From the NCBI GenBank assembly GCA_022315425.1, contig JAIUPT010000013.1, forward strand, positions 930,001 to 994,000: a stretch of 64,000 nt of DNA, in the 5' to 3' direction. Source of the DNA: Pseudevernia furfuracea (lineage: Eukaryota; Ascomycota; Lecanoromycetes; Lecanorales; Parmeliaceae). A program made the position numbers and the translations under genes. A model generated the notes under the pieces. The model was not told the DNA's origin and searched no databases. It was given only the letters and a program-made list of their open reading frames with translations. Shown in pieces: positions 10,387 through 21,283 of the stretch (position 1 is the stretch's first letter; every line of letters starts with the position of its first letter).

Positions 10387-11647
10387 ATGTCCTCTGTACA
10401 GACTTCCATTGTGAACCCGGACAGCGAAGATGCAACCAATGATGCAATCGGCCTGGGGCAACCTGCTCAGAGTGTTCAGCACAAGAACTACAAAGGATTT
10501 GTGGCTGGAATTTTCTCCGGTATTGCAAAGTTGAGCGGTACGACTATTCCACGATTCGTTGAGGAAGAGACGTTGCTAATTCTGTCCTTTAGTTGGTCAC
10601 CCGTACGTCCGCTGAGCCCTTCTGCAAGCCTTGATTTCGAAATGGGGCTTATGTACGGCAGCTTCGACACTATCAAAGTCCGGCTCCAGACCAGTGAGAA
10701 GGTACAATTCAAAGGTCCTCTGGATTGCGTACTGCAAACAATACGGCGTGAAGGCGTACAGGGCCTCTACAAAGGGGCTACGCCGCCGTTGGTGGGATGG
10801 ATGTTTATGGACTCAATGTACGACCAAAATATATTGATAGTTGATGGCTCTGCTGACGACTGGACTCTAGAATGCTCGGCTCACTTACCTTTTACCGCCG
10901 AATTCTAAAAGACAATATTTTCTCCAACCCGTCGATCCTGACTATTGCTCAGGCATCCAGTCGCAAAACTGACAATGCCAATAAGAAGTTGGAGGACAGG
11001 CTTCCCACAGTTGGACATGGAATAGCAGGAATCATGGCCGGTGCTACTGTCAGCTTCATTGCAGCACCTGTAGAGCACATTAAGGCTCGTCTACAAGTTC
11101 AGTACGCAGCAGACAAGAGCAAGAGATTGTACAGTGGTCCAATTGATTGCATCAAGAAGATAGTTTGTGACTCCTACCCAGAGTGCCGCCAATAATAAGC
11201 ATGTGCTGACGCAACATTCCAAAGGCTCGAGCCCATGGAATACGGGGCGTATACCACGGTCTTTCAGCCACCCTTCTCTTTCGCTCTTTCTTCTTCTTCT
11301 GGTGGGGCTCTTATGACCTCTTTACCCGCTACTTCTCCGAACACACCAAACTCTCCACCCCTTCCATCAACTTTTGGGCCGGTGGTCTTTCAGCCCAAGT
11401 CTTCTGGCTTACCTCCTATCCATCTGATGTTGTCAAGCAGCGAATCATGACTGATCCTCTCGGTGGTGCGTTGAGGGACGGAGAAAGGCAATTCCCAAGG
11501 TGGAAGGACGCGATGATGGGGATATGGAGAAGAGATGGACCACGTGGATTCTGGAGGGGTTTCGTCCCATGTTTTCTGAGAGCTTTTCCAGCGAACGCAG
11601 TTGCGCTAGTTGCATTTGAAGGAGTCATGAGGAGCCTTCCTGAATGA
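10387..11647 (+). CDS. Mitochondrial carrier protein (SLC25 family)
   Basis: Five exons (10387-10537, 10593-10602, 10662-10817, 10871-11162, 11225-11647) join to 343 residues. The protein has the three SLC25 repeats, each with its signature: PFDTIKVR, PVEHIKAR and PSDVVKQR. It should be an inner-membrane exchanger. The sequence around the first repeat (YKGFVAGIFSGIAKLSVGHPFD, then GPLDCVLQTIRREGVQGLYKGATPPLVGWMFMDS) is closest in my judgement to fungal carnitine/basic-amino-acid-like carriers, but the substrate cannot be fixed from sequence. Exon 2 is a 10-nt microexon coding the VGHP part of the first signature; without it the PxD motif is lost. Acceptor and donor sites of all four introns are canonical. 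The third repeat contains a long Phe run, RSFFFFWWGS. Confidence 0.9.
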
Positions 11648-12979
11648 AAGAACAGTGCTGAATGTGTGATAGCCAACACTCCACTTCAATGAAATATTAC
11701 CACAAAAACCGAATATCTAGAACGCTTCCTGTACCAATATTGAAAAATGAATGTAGTTGCAGTGAGAATTTGAAGTTTACTTTACTTATGCTTCGTCTTT
11801 GGACGCTACCCGAGGTCTGAATTCTAACTTCTTGATGGTCCTGCTCTCAGAACTTTATCACATTACTTAACAGGCATGCCGTCTCTGCTACATTTTCACA
11901 ATTCCCCTTGGTATTCATTCCTCGGTGCTTCGCATTCGTACCCCTTGGTATCTTCCAGTATAAGTTACGGTTAGATTTCAGCATCGTCCCGGTCAGGCAA
12001 AATTCCAGCAAACAACATCTCAATCTCATATGAAAGTGAAGCTGGATAATCGCGCTTGATACGGTAGCTGCTTGTCCCTTGAGCCTGTTATTAGCTGAAC
12101 TCTACAAGATGTTGCCCTCAGCCATTCTGGGCGACTTGCATTGGCGTCAGAACCATAGGTGTCCAGGGGGGCTCGCGAATCCGACGTTTCCTTCTTTCCC
12201 ACTTGATACTCTTGAGCCCCCCTGATGTCGCTGATCGGTCGGCCTCTTGGTCTTGAGTCGCTAAGAACTTTCGCCCGTATCAGCTCTTTCTCCTTCCAGA
12301 AAAATAAACGACTGTTCCAAGTCTCCAACTTCAGTTCGATCAGCTTGCCACCTGCAGATGGTAGTGGTCACTGCTTCGCAGCGGCTTCGGCACCAAATTT
12401 GGACAACACATGGTCTTTCGAACTCTGAAAGCCTACGATGGAAGGGTTTGATGATGTCGGGTTTCCGGATGAACGCAAGAGCCTCGAAGTAAGGAATTTC
12501 GCAGAAGTCATGCATAGAGAGAAGCTCAAGTTTCCATAGTATCCGCACAGGCAACTTGTCTGAAAAAGTGGCAATTCTGAAAGTTCCCGTACCTACATGT
12601 ACGATTATTTGGTTCACCTGCGAGCCTGCCATCCACTACATGTTCTACTCCGAATGGGGAGGTGCCTGCTGATTGCTAAGACCCTGCTAACATTAAAGGC
12701 AACCCTGGTATTCCCGCAATCATTCGACAGTCTCATTCGACAGTCAGGTGGTACATTTTCGCGTGTTACATGAGTCGAGCTGCTTGACACCTTTAAGATA
12801 TGAGGCTCTTCCTCCGTCATTCCGTGATATCTCGCGCAGAACGTTACGCAATGATTTGCTTTGTAGGCTTGCGCTCTTGCAGCTGCCTTATAAAACATGT
12901 ATAATGGTAACATTAATGCATTAGTTTATGGTGGGCTTGCCAGCTGAGCGATAGTGATGGCCGTGGGCAACCGTCGCTA
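11648..12979. other. Gene-poor intergenic region
   Basis: Several open frames of 60-123 codons occur on both strands, but none has a recognisable motif and they overlap one another. I see no tRNA, repeat or conserved coding pattern. The region precedes the broken gamma-glutamyltranspeptidase gene, whose missing 5' part may have decayed here. Confidence 0.5.
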
Positions 12980-13918
12980 ATGTCGAGAAGCGGTGTTCCT
13001 GGAGAGCTACGAGGACTGCAGCGTCTCCATGAGAGTTACGGCCGTATACCCTGGGAAAAGCTCATCCGTCCGGCTGTCACTGTTGCTCGCTATGGATTCG
13101 AAGTCTCTGTGGACCAGGAAGCGGCCATGGACTCCCTGGGTTCACCGAGCTTTCTCTCAACCGATCCGAATTGGGCAACCGACTTCGCGCCGAACGGAAC
13201 TAGAGTTAGCCAAGGAGAGACCATGACGAGAAAAAGCTACGAAGACCTCTTGGAGCTTATTGCGGAGCGGGGCATAAATGCCTTCTACTCCGGGGATGTA
13301 GCGAGGTCAACCATTAACGCTGTGCAAGCGGCTGGTGGTATAATGACCCTACATGATCTCAGCAACTATTCTGTGGCTATTCGCTCGCCAATCGAGATCG
13401 CATACCACGATTTCAAGATTACCAGCGGTAGTGCACCCTCTGGCGGAACGGTAGCACTCATCGCCAGCCAACTTCATTGCTCCAAGCAAAAGGCCTTTGT
13501 CCTCCATCATTCCCATGATTGTTGAACACCTAATTAATGGGGCACTTTACTTTCTTACCGGAGCAGCTGGCGGGTCTCATATTATTACAGCGATAATTCA
13601 GGTCCCCTGGAACACTTTGGATCGGACTATGACGTGTGCTCAAGCCTTGCTTACACCACACTTTCATGACCAATTGATGCCGAATCATGTAAGTTGACAC
13701 CCAGAGTGCCATTTTCGGCCGGTTCACACAGTGTTCTGCAGGTCGAGTTCGAGTACGCATACAACAATGAGACGACTGAATTTATCAAGGAAAGAGGTCT
13801 CGAAATTGTTTAGGCAGGATATATGTCAAAGGCACAAGCGTTAAAGCGACTGCCAAATGGCACATTCAAAGTGACAGCCGATCCAAGAATAGTCAGCAGC
13901 GGGGGATTTGCGGTATAG
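12980..13918 (+). pseudogene. Gamma-glutamyltranspeptidase pseudogene
   Basis: The left part (12980-13475) matches the middle of the enzyme: SGVPGELRGLQRLHESYG, GINAFYSGDVARSTINAVQAAGGIMTLHDL and the SGSAPSGGTVALIA block. About 200 residues are then missing, and homology resumes in a different frame at about 13479 with PSKRPLSSIIPMIVEH, YFLTGAAGGSHIITAIIQ and HDQLMPNHV. A normal intron (13689-13741) follows, and the next exon carries a stop (TAG 13811-13813) within an otherwise conserved tail that ends GTFKVTADPRIVSSGGFAV. The N-terminal part before GVPGE and the autoprocessing threonine region are absent. Three independent lesions (5' loss, internal deletion with frame change, stop codon) make this a pseudogene. 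Confidence 0.88.
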
Positions 13919-14217
13919 ACCATGACTATGTCTACTCTGTGTCTGCTGATTGTATGGCTACCGAGGATTCAGGGTAGGGTAGAATCTGGCGATGGTGTCA
14001 TGAACAACTCCTCCTGGCACAAGGCTGACGTATAACCTTGTTCACTCAGTTCTCCCCAAACCCATCCAATATAGTGAATGAAGTACGATCGCAATGCAAA
14101 TCATAGAAGACAAATATACGCCGATAAATACTCTCTCTTGTCAAATTGGAGGTCTCATTTGGCACTTGGAACGACGCATGCACAATGACTGCATGACATC
14201 AGCGTGTGAGGTCAGCA

Positions 14218-14490
14218 ACTGCAAATCGGGTTTATCTTACAGTCCAACGCATCATCTGCGTCAGAGTCCCAGCTCAAAAATACACTCATTTGTTCGGCTT
14301 TCTGTTCGCTGACCCAGTACCACTCTTGTCTGGGTTGGTAGTTTAAAAAAGAAACGTATCCGATCCTGTTAGTTGATGGCCTTTCGACCGGGACCAGTTC
14401 TTTTGCTTCTACAGACTGGCGGTCGCAGAAAGCAAGCGGTGCTTGTTGCACGGGACGATAAAGCAGCCGCCACACACTGCAGAATATCTC
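14218..14490 (-). pseudogene. Fragment of a CmcJ/NvfI-type (AsaB-like) oxygenase/methyltransferase-family protein
   Basis: An open minus-strand frame of about 90 codons reads SVWRLLYRP, APLAFCDRQSV, ELVPVERPS, NYQPRQEWYWVSEQ and VFLSWDSDADD. These segments, in this order and spacing, match the C-terminal half of the fungal CmcJ-like family (VWRPL..PLA..D, LVP, WYY.S, FKxxDS). There is no ATG start, the upstream half is not found in frame, and the sequence ends shortly after the conserved DS motif with an unrelated tail. It is best read as a gene remnant. The family call rests on pattern recognition and is moderate. Confidence 0.5.
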
Positions 14491-14499
14491 CAACGAAGG

Positions 14500-16199
14500 A
14501 CTCGATAGAGTTAAAGGGCTACGTACTCTATGATCTGAACGCGCTATTGCTCACCGAAGTATTCAACAGCTTCTGCATCCGTAAGATGCCGCCGCACACG
14601 GCGTTTCCCACCTTCGAAGGTGCTATCTGGTATTCTACCCAGCTTTTGGTCGCCGAAGAGGTCCTTGCTTGACGGTAGTACCAAGATGTGCTTGCCAAGC
14701 AGGATCATCAGGCGCCTGCTGCGAGCTGTTACCCGCCAGGAACCCTCTACTTTGTCAGGGGGACCAATAGGTCCCTTGGTATATAGTCACGTGTCAGTGT
14801 GATCCTCATTATTTCAGCTACTTACGATAGGAGGTTCGCCCTCCCTCATGTTGCGGGAAATCAACTGCAATGAGGGCCAGCAAATGCATTTTCTATCAAC
14901 TTTTATAACTCGACAAAACAAGGCTCGATCACAAAAGTTCTGACCAAGAATTATTCTACTCGACTGGTTCTAGAAATCTCTATTCAAAAGTACGAGCGCA
15001 CTTTGGTTCGTTGAAGGATAATCCGACGCCAAAATCCCGCTCCAGTACTCGACGGTTTTTTCTCGTGCACTGCGAGCCTCCCTCGAGGTCCAGGCGGCGT
15101 GCACATCTAAGCCTTGCACGTCTTAGAGCAGGTTTTATTGAGATATTATTACGAGTCTCCGAAAGGAATAATATACCATGCACCTGGTTCATGACTCCTA
15201 CAGTCTACAACCTCTAGATCGTGACGAGTATCGGATGCTTGAGGCTTTGGTGGAATGAAGCTATACCTCTTCCAGTGGTGTAGACACTAGGTATGTATCA
15301 ATGACTAATATTACAGAATCTTGAACCAGAAGGAAGTTCGTGAGGAGCGTATATGAGGGTTCGATTCCCTTCTTTCAGCCCTGGCGGCTTGCTACTTCGC
15401 TCCTGAAGTAGGCCTGTACCACAGATCGCAAACCAGGGTAGAACTGCTTCGTGGCTAGGACTCCTCGCTGTAGCTCAGCCTACTGCAGCGCCTGTCCCAA
15501 AACAGAAACGAGGCTCTTCTGAAGACGCTGGTAGATTCGATCTAAAGGGCGCAGGGATCAGCAACAGGGCGGATTGCTTTATTCATTGGCCCTCTATTTT
15601 CTTCTGGGGTGTTTTTTTAGTCTTACCAAACAGTGTGTATCCTGGTGACGACCAATGTCAACGATTGTTCGATGCTGTCAAAGCCACGATACGTGGTGGG
15701 AGATCTGGTGCGGATAGAGTATAAGGCAGAATCCCTTGTGCGCGATGAAATGTATACACTTTCATGAGGAGGCGCAATCGCACGAACGTCTCCATGCTCT
15801 CAAACTGACGACACAAAGGCACTTTTATCTGCTCAAAGACATTGTTTCCTGGCTCGTTCGTTTAGATGGTCATCATTAGCTATGATCTTTACTATCATCA
15901 ACCAGGCTAGGCTGCTAACCCCTTTTTTTACTTATTGTTGTCGATCGATGCGCGCAGGGACCTTACAGATCGCTAGGAGATATATTCCAGGGTCAATTAC
16001 GTGGACTCACAGCAGAACCAAAGACCGGCAGAGCTCCTTCTCGCGGAGGTCAAGACCCCTCTCACTGCTGCCTCGGCGCTGTGAATGAATCGCTCGAAAC
16101 CAAAGCCCGTTACCACCCGTCGTTAAGACTTTGTAGAGGCCTAGTAGAAATCACGATTAGCTTAGCCATAACCCTACCCAGCGAAAGGCACTCACCGAT
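14500..16199. other. Gene-poor region with degenerate coding remnants
   Basis: On the minus strand, about 14755-14560 reads as an open stretch with RSRRLMILLGKHILVLPSS and EGGKRRVRRHLTDAEAVEYFG before a stop. It looks protein-like but I cannot assign it. At 15353-15372 a perfect tRNA-like T-arm hairpin (GAGGG, loop TTCGATT, CCCTT) occurs without a matching acceptor stem. The rest shows nothing I can support. Confidence 0.4.
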
Positions 16200-16394
16200 C
16201 TAACCACCGAGGTTGGTGCCAGTATCAGCCTTGGAGTCAAGCCTGATCGTGCCGCCAGATTTGACCATGCCTGGGGTACCGGCCTCGAATTGTTCATCCT
16301 CCCCCTCTGCCGGCATTCCCGGGAGCCTTCTCCAAGGTTGGACCTGCTTTGGGGCCTCAGGCTTCTTATTGTCATTATTGTCTAGGGCGGGCAT
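16200..16394 (-). CDS. Small hypothetical protein, 64 residues
   Basis: A single open frame starts at ATG 16394-16392. The peptide is hydrophilic (MPALDNNDNKKPEAPK, PWRRLPGMPAEGEDEQ, ending ADTGTNLGG), with no signal peptide or membrane segment. The composition is even and protein-like, unlike the surrounding chance frames, but there is no recognisable family. A donor-like GTGAGT occurs just after the stop, so the true gene might be spliced and longer. Listed as a tentative gene. Confidence 0.4.
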   Translation of the reverse strand: MPALDNNDNKKPEAPKQVQPWRRLPGMPAEGEDEQFEAGTPGMVKSGGTIRLDSKADTGTNLGG

Positions 16395-16730
16395 GATGAC
16401 GATTGTCGTAGTTGATTGTTACTGTAGTGTGAAAGTCAGTACTAGAAGATTTAATTGCGGAGATAATGATAGCCCACTCCGCTATGTCTAGCTTTCTGTA
16501 CAATCGATAATGGGCTGAAATCAAATGCACACACTTTTGTGTTTTATCACAATGGACCCCGCCCCTTCAATGTAGAAAAAGAGATGCATCTGCAATGACA
16601 ATCACTGGGGGTGACAGTTTCCAATTTTCCCTGAATCCTAGAGTCTGCTCCCCGCGACATCAGATCGCCAGACAGATCGACAGAGAAGAAGGCTGCCCTC
16701 GTCTCAGTAACGACTATCATAGTCGCCATC

Positions 16731-16731
<1 letters not shown>

Positions 16732-16767
<36 letters not shown>
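16732..16767. repeat. (CAG)12 trinucleotide microsatellite
   Basis: Twelve perfect CAG units occur with no interruption. In the overlapping open frames this reads as poly-Ser (plus) or poly-Ala (minus), but neither frame shows other coding evidence, so I treat it as a non-coding or untranslated-region microsatellite. Confidence 0.95.
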
Positions 16768-16769
<2 letters not shown>

Positions 16770-17380
16770 CGGGCGTCCATCGCCACGATTGCCATTGAGG
16801 CCTGAAAAGATTCATGCGTATCTCTTTGACGTCGCCTCGAACGGCTATGGAGTATCCCGTCGACTGGCAGGGTGAGGGTGTAAAGTTCAGCGGTCCAACC
16901 CTAGGGCCAAAATATTCTACACGAAAGGCGCCAGACGATGAGATAAGAACGGCGGTGCATGAACGCTGGGCTTCAATACCCTGCAAGGCGACAGAAAGAA
17001 ACTACCAAAGAGCACAGCCCTCGATAGCGAGCGTACGGTCGTGGGGTGGAAACAAAAGAGCAGTGTATCGCCGTAGTGTATGCAGGATTCGAGACACAAA
17101 ACATATCAGCAAACTATTTTTTTTATTTCAGATTACGAACAATGCTATAAATTCCAAACCCCAATCCAATCGATATAGATAACGAATGGCTAGAAAATGA
17201 CACTAAGAGAAGCATGTCACTCTAAAATGAAAAACTCTATGCTCATTGCCGTTTGATATCTCCTTTCACTGTTCGGTCGATCTAATGACACCATCTCCAC
17301 AGTTTGATCAACCCGTTAACATTTCCACACAGTTCGATCACTCTCCACTTGTGTTCCTCGTGTATCACCAGACATTTCCC
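16768..17380. other. Intergenic region, 3' flank of the GH72 gene
   Basis: Only chance open frames are seen. A T-rich tract near 17116-17128 and AT-rich sequence before 17250 fit the 3' untranslated region of the minus-strand GH72 gene. Confidence 0.5.
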
Positions 17381-18914
17381 TCACAACAGAGCCATGCCAA
17401 GAAGTGTGGACAGTGCGACAACAAGACCGCAAGCCATGACGGGAGTGGAGTCACCCATACGACCATCTGCCGCTGACTTCTTGCTTCCAGAGGTGCTTGT
17501 GGAGGTGCTGGTACCGGTAGCAGCGACAGAGGATCCAGAAGCGAAGGCAACGGAAGAAGGACCAGAGTTTTGGGAACCACTGCCGGAGAGACCTGGGGCC
17601 GTGCCGGCACCGTTCTTGAGGTATGTGGCTGCGTTTGAAGGGAAAACGGGAAGTTCAGAGCCAGTCGTCACGTTCCAATTGCTGTCTGCCGTTGGGCAAG
17701 CCGCTGGGGAGCCGCTGGACCTGTATCCTCCGCTTCCGGTAGGGCTGGGGGTGTTGGAGAAAGCTGAAGCCAGAGTGCCGAAGTCGGTCAACTCTGAGAC
17801 ACTGTTGCCATTGATATCGACAAGACCGTAAAGATCTGCGGGGGCGGCGGTGGTTTCTTTGCTGTATTCGTAGACGAGACCACCAGAGTAGCTGGGTGTC
17901 ATTTGAGAACCATAGAGAGTGGCAATTTCCTCGAATTTGCGGGTCGTCTTGACGCAGCCGTATTCTGAAAGAAAGAGGGGAATGGAGAAGTTGGCAAAGT
18001 AAGTTGCTTTTGCTTCCCAGGTGGAGCCCTCGAAAGACGAAGGGTCACACCAAGAGTAGTCGTTGTAAGCGAAGAAGTCACTACGCGCCATGGCGTCGTC
18101 GCCACAGTTCATGAAATCGGCAGTTTGGTAGATCAATGTGTCGACATCGGCTGCAGAGTAGCCGACGGGGATCGAACGGTACTTGCGTGCACTAATGTAG
18201 TTTTTCATGTCACGCGTGACGGCTTTGACATATGGCGCAGACGATGTTGTGGCTACGCTATTGATGTCTTCATTACCGGAGAAGAACAACAGAGTGTTGG
18301 TGTACGTCTGGAATGCATCGATGGTGGAGAAAACGCTCTGTAGGTATACGGCATTGTATGACGGCGCTGGGTCGTCCTGGTTGATGGAGTATTTTGGCGT
18401 GTTTACGTCCAGTGCAAGGTAGATACCAGCAGATGCAAGAGCGGACATACAGGCATCATGGTTCTGGCTGTTATCGACTGTGTAGATACGCACGGTGTTG
18501 ATCTTCAATTTTTGAAACCTGTTTCCCTTCATCAGCAATGCTTCCAAACTTAGATGACCCTTTCGCTTACTCCGTGATGTCTCGTTCGCAGGTGCTCTGG
18601 TCAGCAATTGGGTCAATAGAACCGGAGGAACCGCCTGGGCGAGATGTCAGTGTGTTGAGATATAGTGAAGGACCGAGGTGATGGTCTACCTGGCTGGTAA
18701 TCGACACCTCGGATATAGAATCGATTGCCTCCAGCAAAGAAGGCTTGAATGTGTGTTAGTGTTCGCTGTTTCTGCAATAGATGGACGCGATCCTACCATT
18801 TCCTTGAACAGAAACCGCGGGGAGCGAGGTTGCTCTTTTAAAATAGTGAGGGACCAGGCTTGCAGACGCGGTGGTAGCAGTGAGAGCCAGGGCAACAGCG
18901 TTAATTCCTTTCAT
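17381..18914 (-). CDS. GPI-anchored 1,3-beta-glucanosyltransferase, GH72 (Gas/Gel family)
   Basis: Four exons, 18914-18797, 18743-18690, 18634-18571 and 18518-17381, give 457 residues. GH72 enzymes cut and religate beta-1,3-glucan in the cell wall. The protein has a signal peptide (MKGINAVALALTATTASA), the substrate-cleft sequence FFAGGNRFYIRGVDYQPGGSSG, acid/base Glu162 in SGNED and nucleophile Glu264 in LFLSEYGC. A Ser/Gly-rich region and hydrophobic tail (VVALSTLLGMALL) give a GPI-attachment signal. After the catalytic domain there is no CBM43 Cys-box, so it belongs to the GH72- subgroup. Splicing restores VQGNAFFAGG, DYQPGGSS and CERDITEFQKLK exactly. All three introns are GT-AG. Confidence 0.95.
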
Positions 18915-21283
18915 TTTGATGGTTGGGTGGTATTAGATATATAGTAGTGTATGAAGGTGAATCGAAGGTTGTTGGGATTTAGGAGGTTGTTGATAATGAT
19001 TATTGAGCGGACAAAGAAAGTGCTCGAAATCGAGGGAGAGACTGTGGCGTTGTGGATTAAAAGATTTGACCGCGTTAACGAGTGAGCGGTATGAAGAAAG
19101 AAATGAGAAGAAAGAAGAGCGTGGTTGAAGAGATGGGTTGTAAATAGTAAAAGTAGAAAGTAGAAAGAAGGATCTTTGCATCCTTCTATGATTGTGGATC
19201 TATCTCTCAGGGGAAAAGTAAAAAGGCGCCAAGAGAAGATTTACACGCTAATAGTAGTACTTGATCGCATACGGCAAGGATTCGCTCATCTAAAGATAGA
19301 AATGAGGATAGAAAATGATAGGGGTCTACTATCTATGTTTAATCAAGATTCGAGACTTCAAGATTGATTAAGGGTATTGCTACGTGTATTGATTAATACA
19401 TATTATTAAACAACTTTCATGCTGCATAGGCGCCTGTGCACCAGCTGTTTCAGTATCAATGCGAGTCTACTTACTTATTTGTAAAACCGAGAACCGCAAT
19501 CTCCTTTGCTTTGCTTTGCTTCTCTGCTGCCTGCTCTAATCTCAGGCGGATCTATATCCATACGCTACCGTACTCTCCTCGAGGCAACACGGAACGCATC
19601 TGCACAAGTACTTTCATGAATCACAGGACCGGCAGAGCGTGAACGAGAGCTCTGGTGTCATTGCTTCAATGTTCGGAAAGGTGGCGTTCCCTCCTCTCTT
19701 GAGGGCTATTGCCCTGAGCGAATCAGCTGTGGGCTCGGCGAGTACTCCGTACAACCTCTCTCTCTGCATTTGGCGCACTGCCCTGTTCTGGTACCTTGAT
19801 GCCTCTGTGCTGTGTCTTGCTCTGCTACAGTCAAGTACAACCAGCCTGTCGCATCCGTGTCTAACGGTCATGCTTCGCAATATGGCTCAGACCAATCCCA
19901 CTTATGTTCGGACCTGTTTTCGTGAGGGGATGACCCAAGAATTTGGATCAGACGCAGTCTCGCAGTGTCAATAAAATCACTCTCTTGTACCGCAAGTCGC
20001 CAGTCCAACCTTTGCGATATCCCATCCAAAGCTCTGTCAGGACTCATGTCAGAGCTCTGGTTACAAATCGTCTTCTCTTTCATCTCCTGTATCGCATCAG
20101 ATCTCCGGTTGCAATCGATTGCCGCCATTTATGAAGCTCTATATCAGCTTGACAAATCTCTGTTTTTCACCTGTGCAACTTGTAAGTAGTTCCTGCCATC
20201 GCTAACCTTCTTGATCCTTCACTTAGCATTGATTTGCCTGCCTCATCCCTAGCTTCCATATATCGAAATACATCTAATGCGTAAGTCACCCTTACTTCTT
20301 TGCTAGCTCTTGCATCTGCTTTTCTATGTATTGCTCGTTACCAGTGTTCGGAAATAGCGAGAGAATGTGCCAAAAGTCATGAACAGAGCGAAGACTTGGC
20401 AGGCGAAAAGATTGAACTATTCCACAGTCCTACAGTGCGGCTGACAAGATTGCCTCAGTAAGATTCGGGAGTAACTTCGAGTCTCGCTCTCATGGGTATT
20501 AGCAGGAAATAATAGCACTGCAAAAGCAGAGTCTGGCTAAGGGGAAAACTGAGGCGTTGGACTAAAGGGTGATAGCCTGGGAACGTAGTTGAGGGAAATC
20601 GATGATACATTGTCATGCCTCAAACTTGCACAAGGAGGAAAGCGGCTCGAGCGTTTATTTAGACAAGCTGGCTTATCGATAAGAATCGCGTTGGAGGCAG
20701 GAGGTGTTTACTCGCTTAATAAAGTTTAAAAGACGCGTCACTCCAATCATCTCTAACAGCTTCCCCAAAATAATCCTTTCGCTTCTAAGCTACTCTGCCA
20801 CATTTCTGCATCCACAACGTTTATACTATAGCTCTCAAAGCTTTGTCACACGTAGAGAGATACAGTAGAGAGATACAGTAGAGAGTGCACAGTGGCCAGC
20901 ATGGCAGATGCAAGGTAAACTTCTCTTTCTGCATTTCAATCTCAATCTGACGGAGCTCCTGCTCACTTTTGCCTGCCAGCTTTCTCCATGACCTAGCAAT
21001 CAAATGCAAGCCAATCGCGACTGCCAAACCTACAACAATTTGGGTCGCGATCCTTCGAATTGACAAAACCCCAAGCGAAGAGAGCACGGAGGATGATTTT
21101 CTTTGGATCAAATGCCACTCAGTAAGTCTATGGCAACAGTCCGATATGGACTCCACGGCCTAATTCACTGTTTTCCAGAGAATCACGTCACAGACTATTC
21201 ACGACCAATACCAGCTAAAATGCCCTCCCGGCGAGGAATGGGTCCTGAAGCACGAGTCAAAATTAGCCAACCTCTCCACCACA
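18915..21283. other. Long intergenic region between GH72 and GTPase genes
   Basis: About 2.4 kb lies between divergently transcribed genes. Purine-rich and AT-rich stretches at 18940-19400 probably form the GH72 promoter. At 20852-20886 there are about 2.6 tandem copies of a 13-bp unit (GTAGAGAGATACA). Open frames of about 110 codons at 19639-19974 (+) and 20821-21156 (-) lack ATG starts or recognisable content. The minus one contains a possible membrane helix (IVVGLAVAIGLHLIA), but I do not call it. Confidence 0.45.

Noticed and set aside
16547..16986. Open frames with poly-Ser, poly-Ala or poly-Leu runs
   Set aside because: The runs are the (CAG)12 microsatellite read in three frames; flanking sequence shows no coding evidence.
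19614..20189. Cluster of open frames on both strands
   Set aside because: They start at GTG or lack motifs, and they overlap one another.
20821..21156. Minus-strand frame of 111 codons with a possible membrane helix
   Set aside because: It has no ATG near the start, no recognisable family and an unsupported C-terminus.
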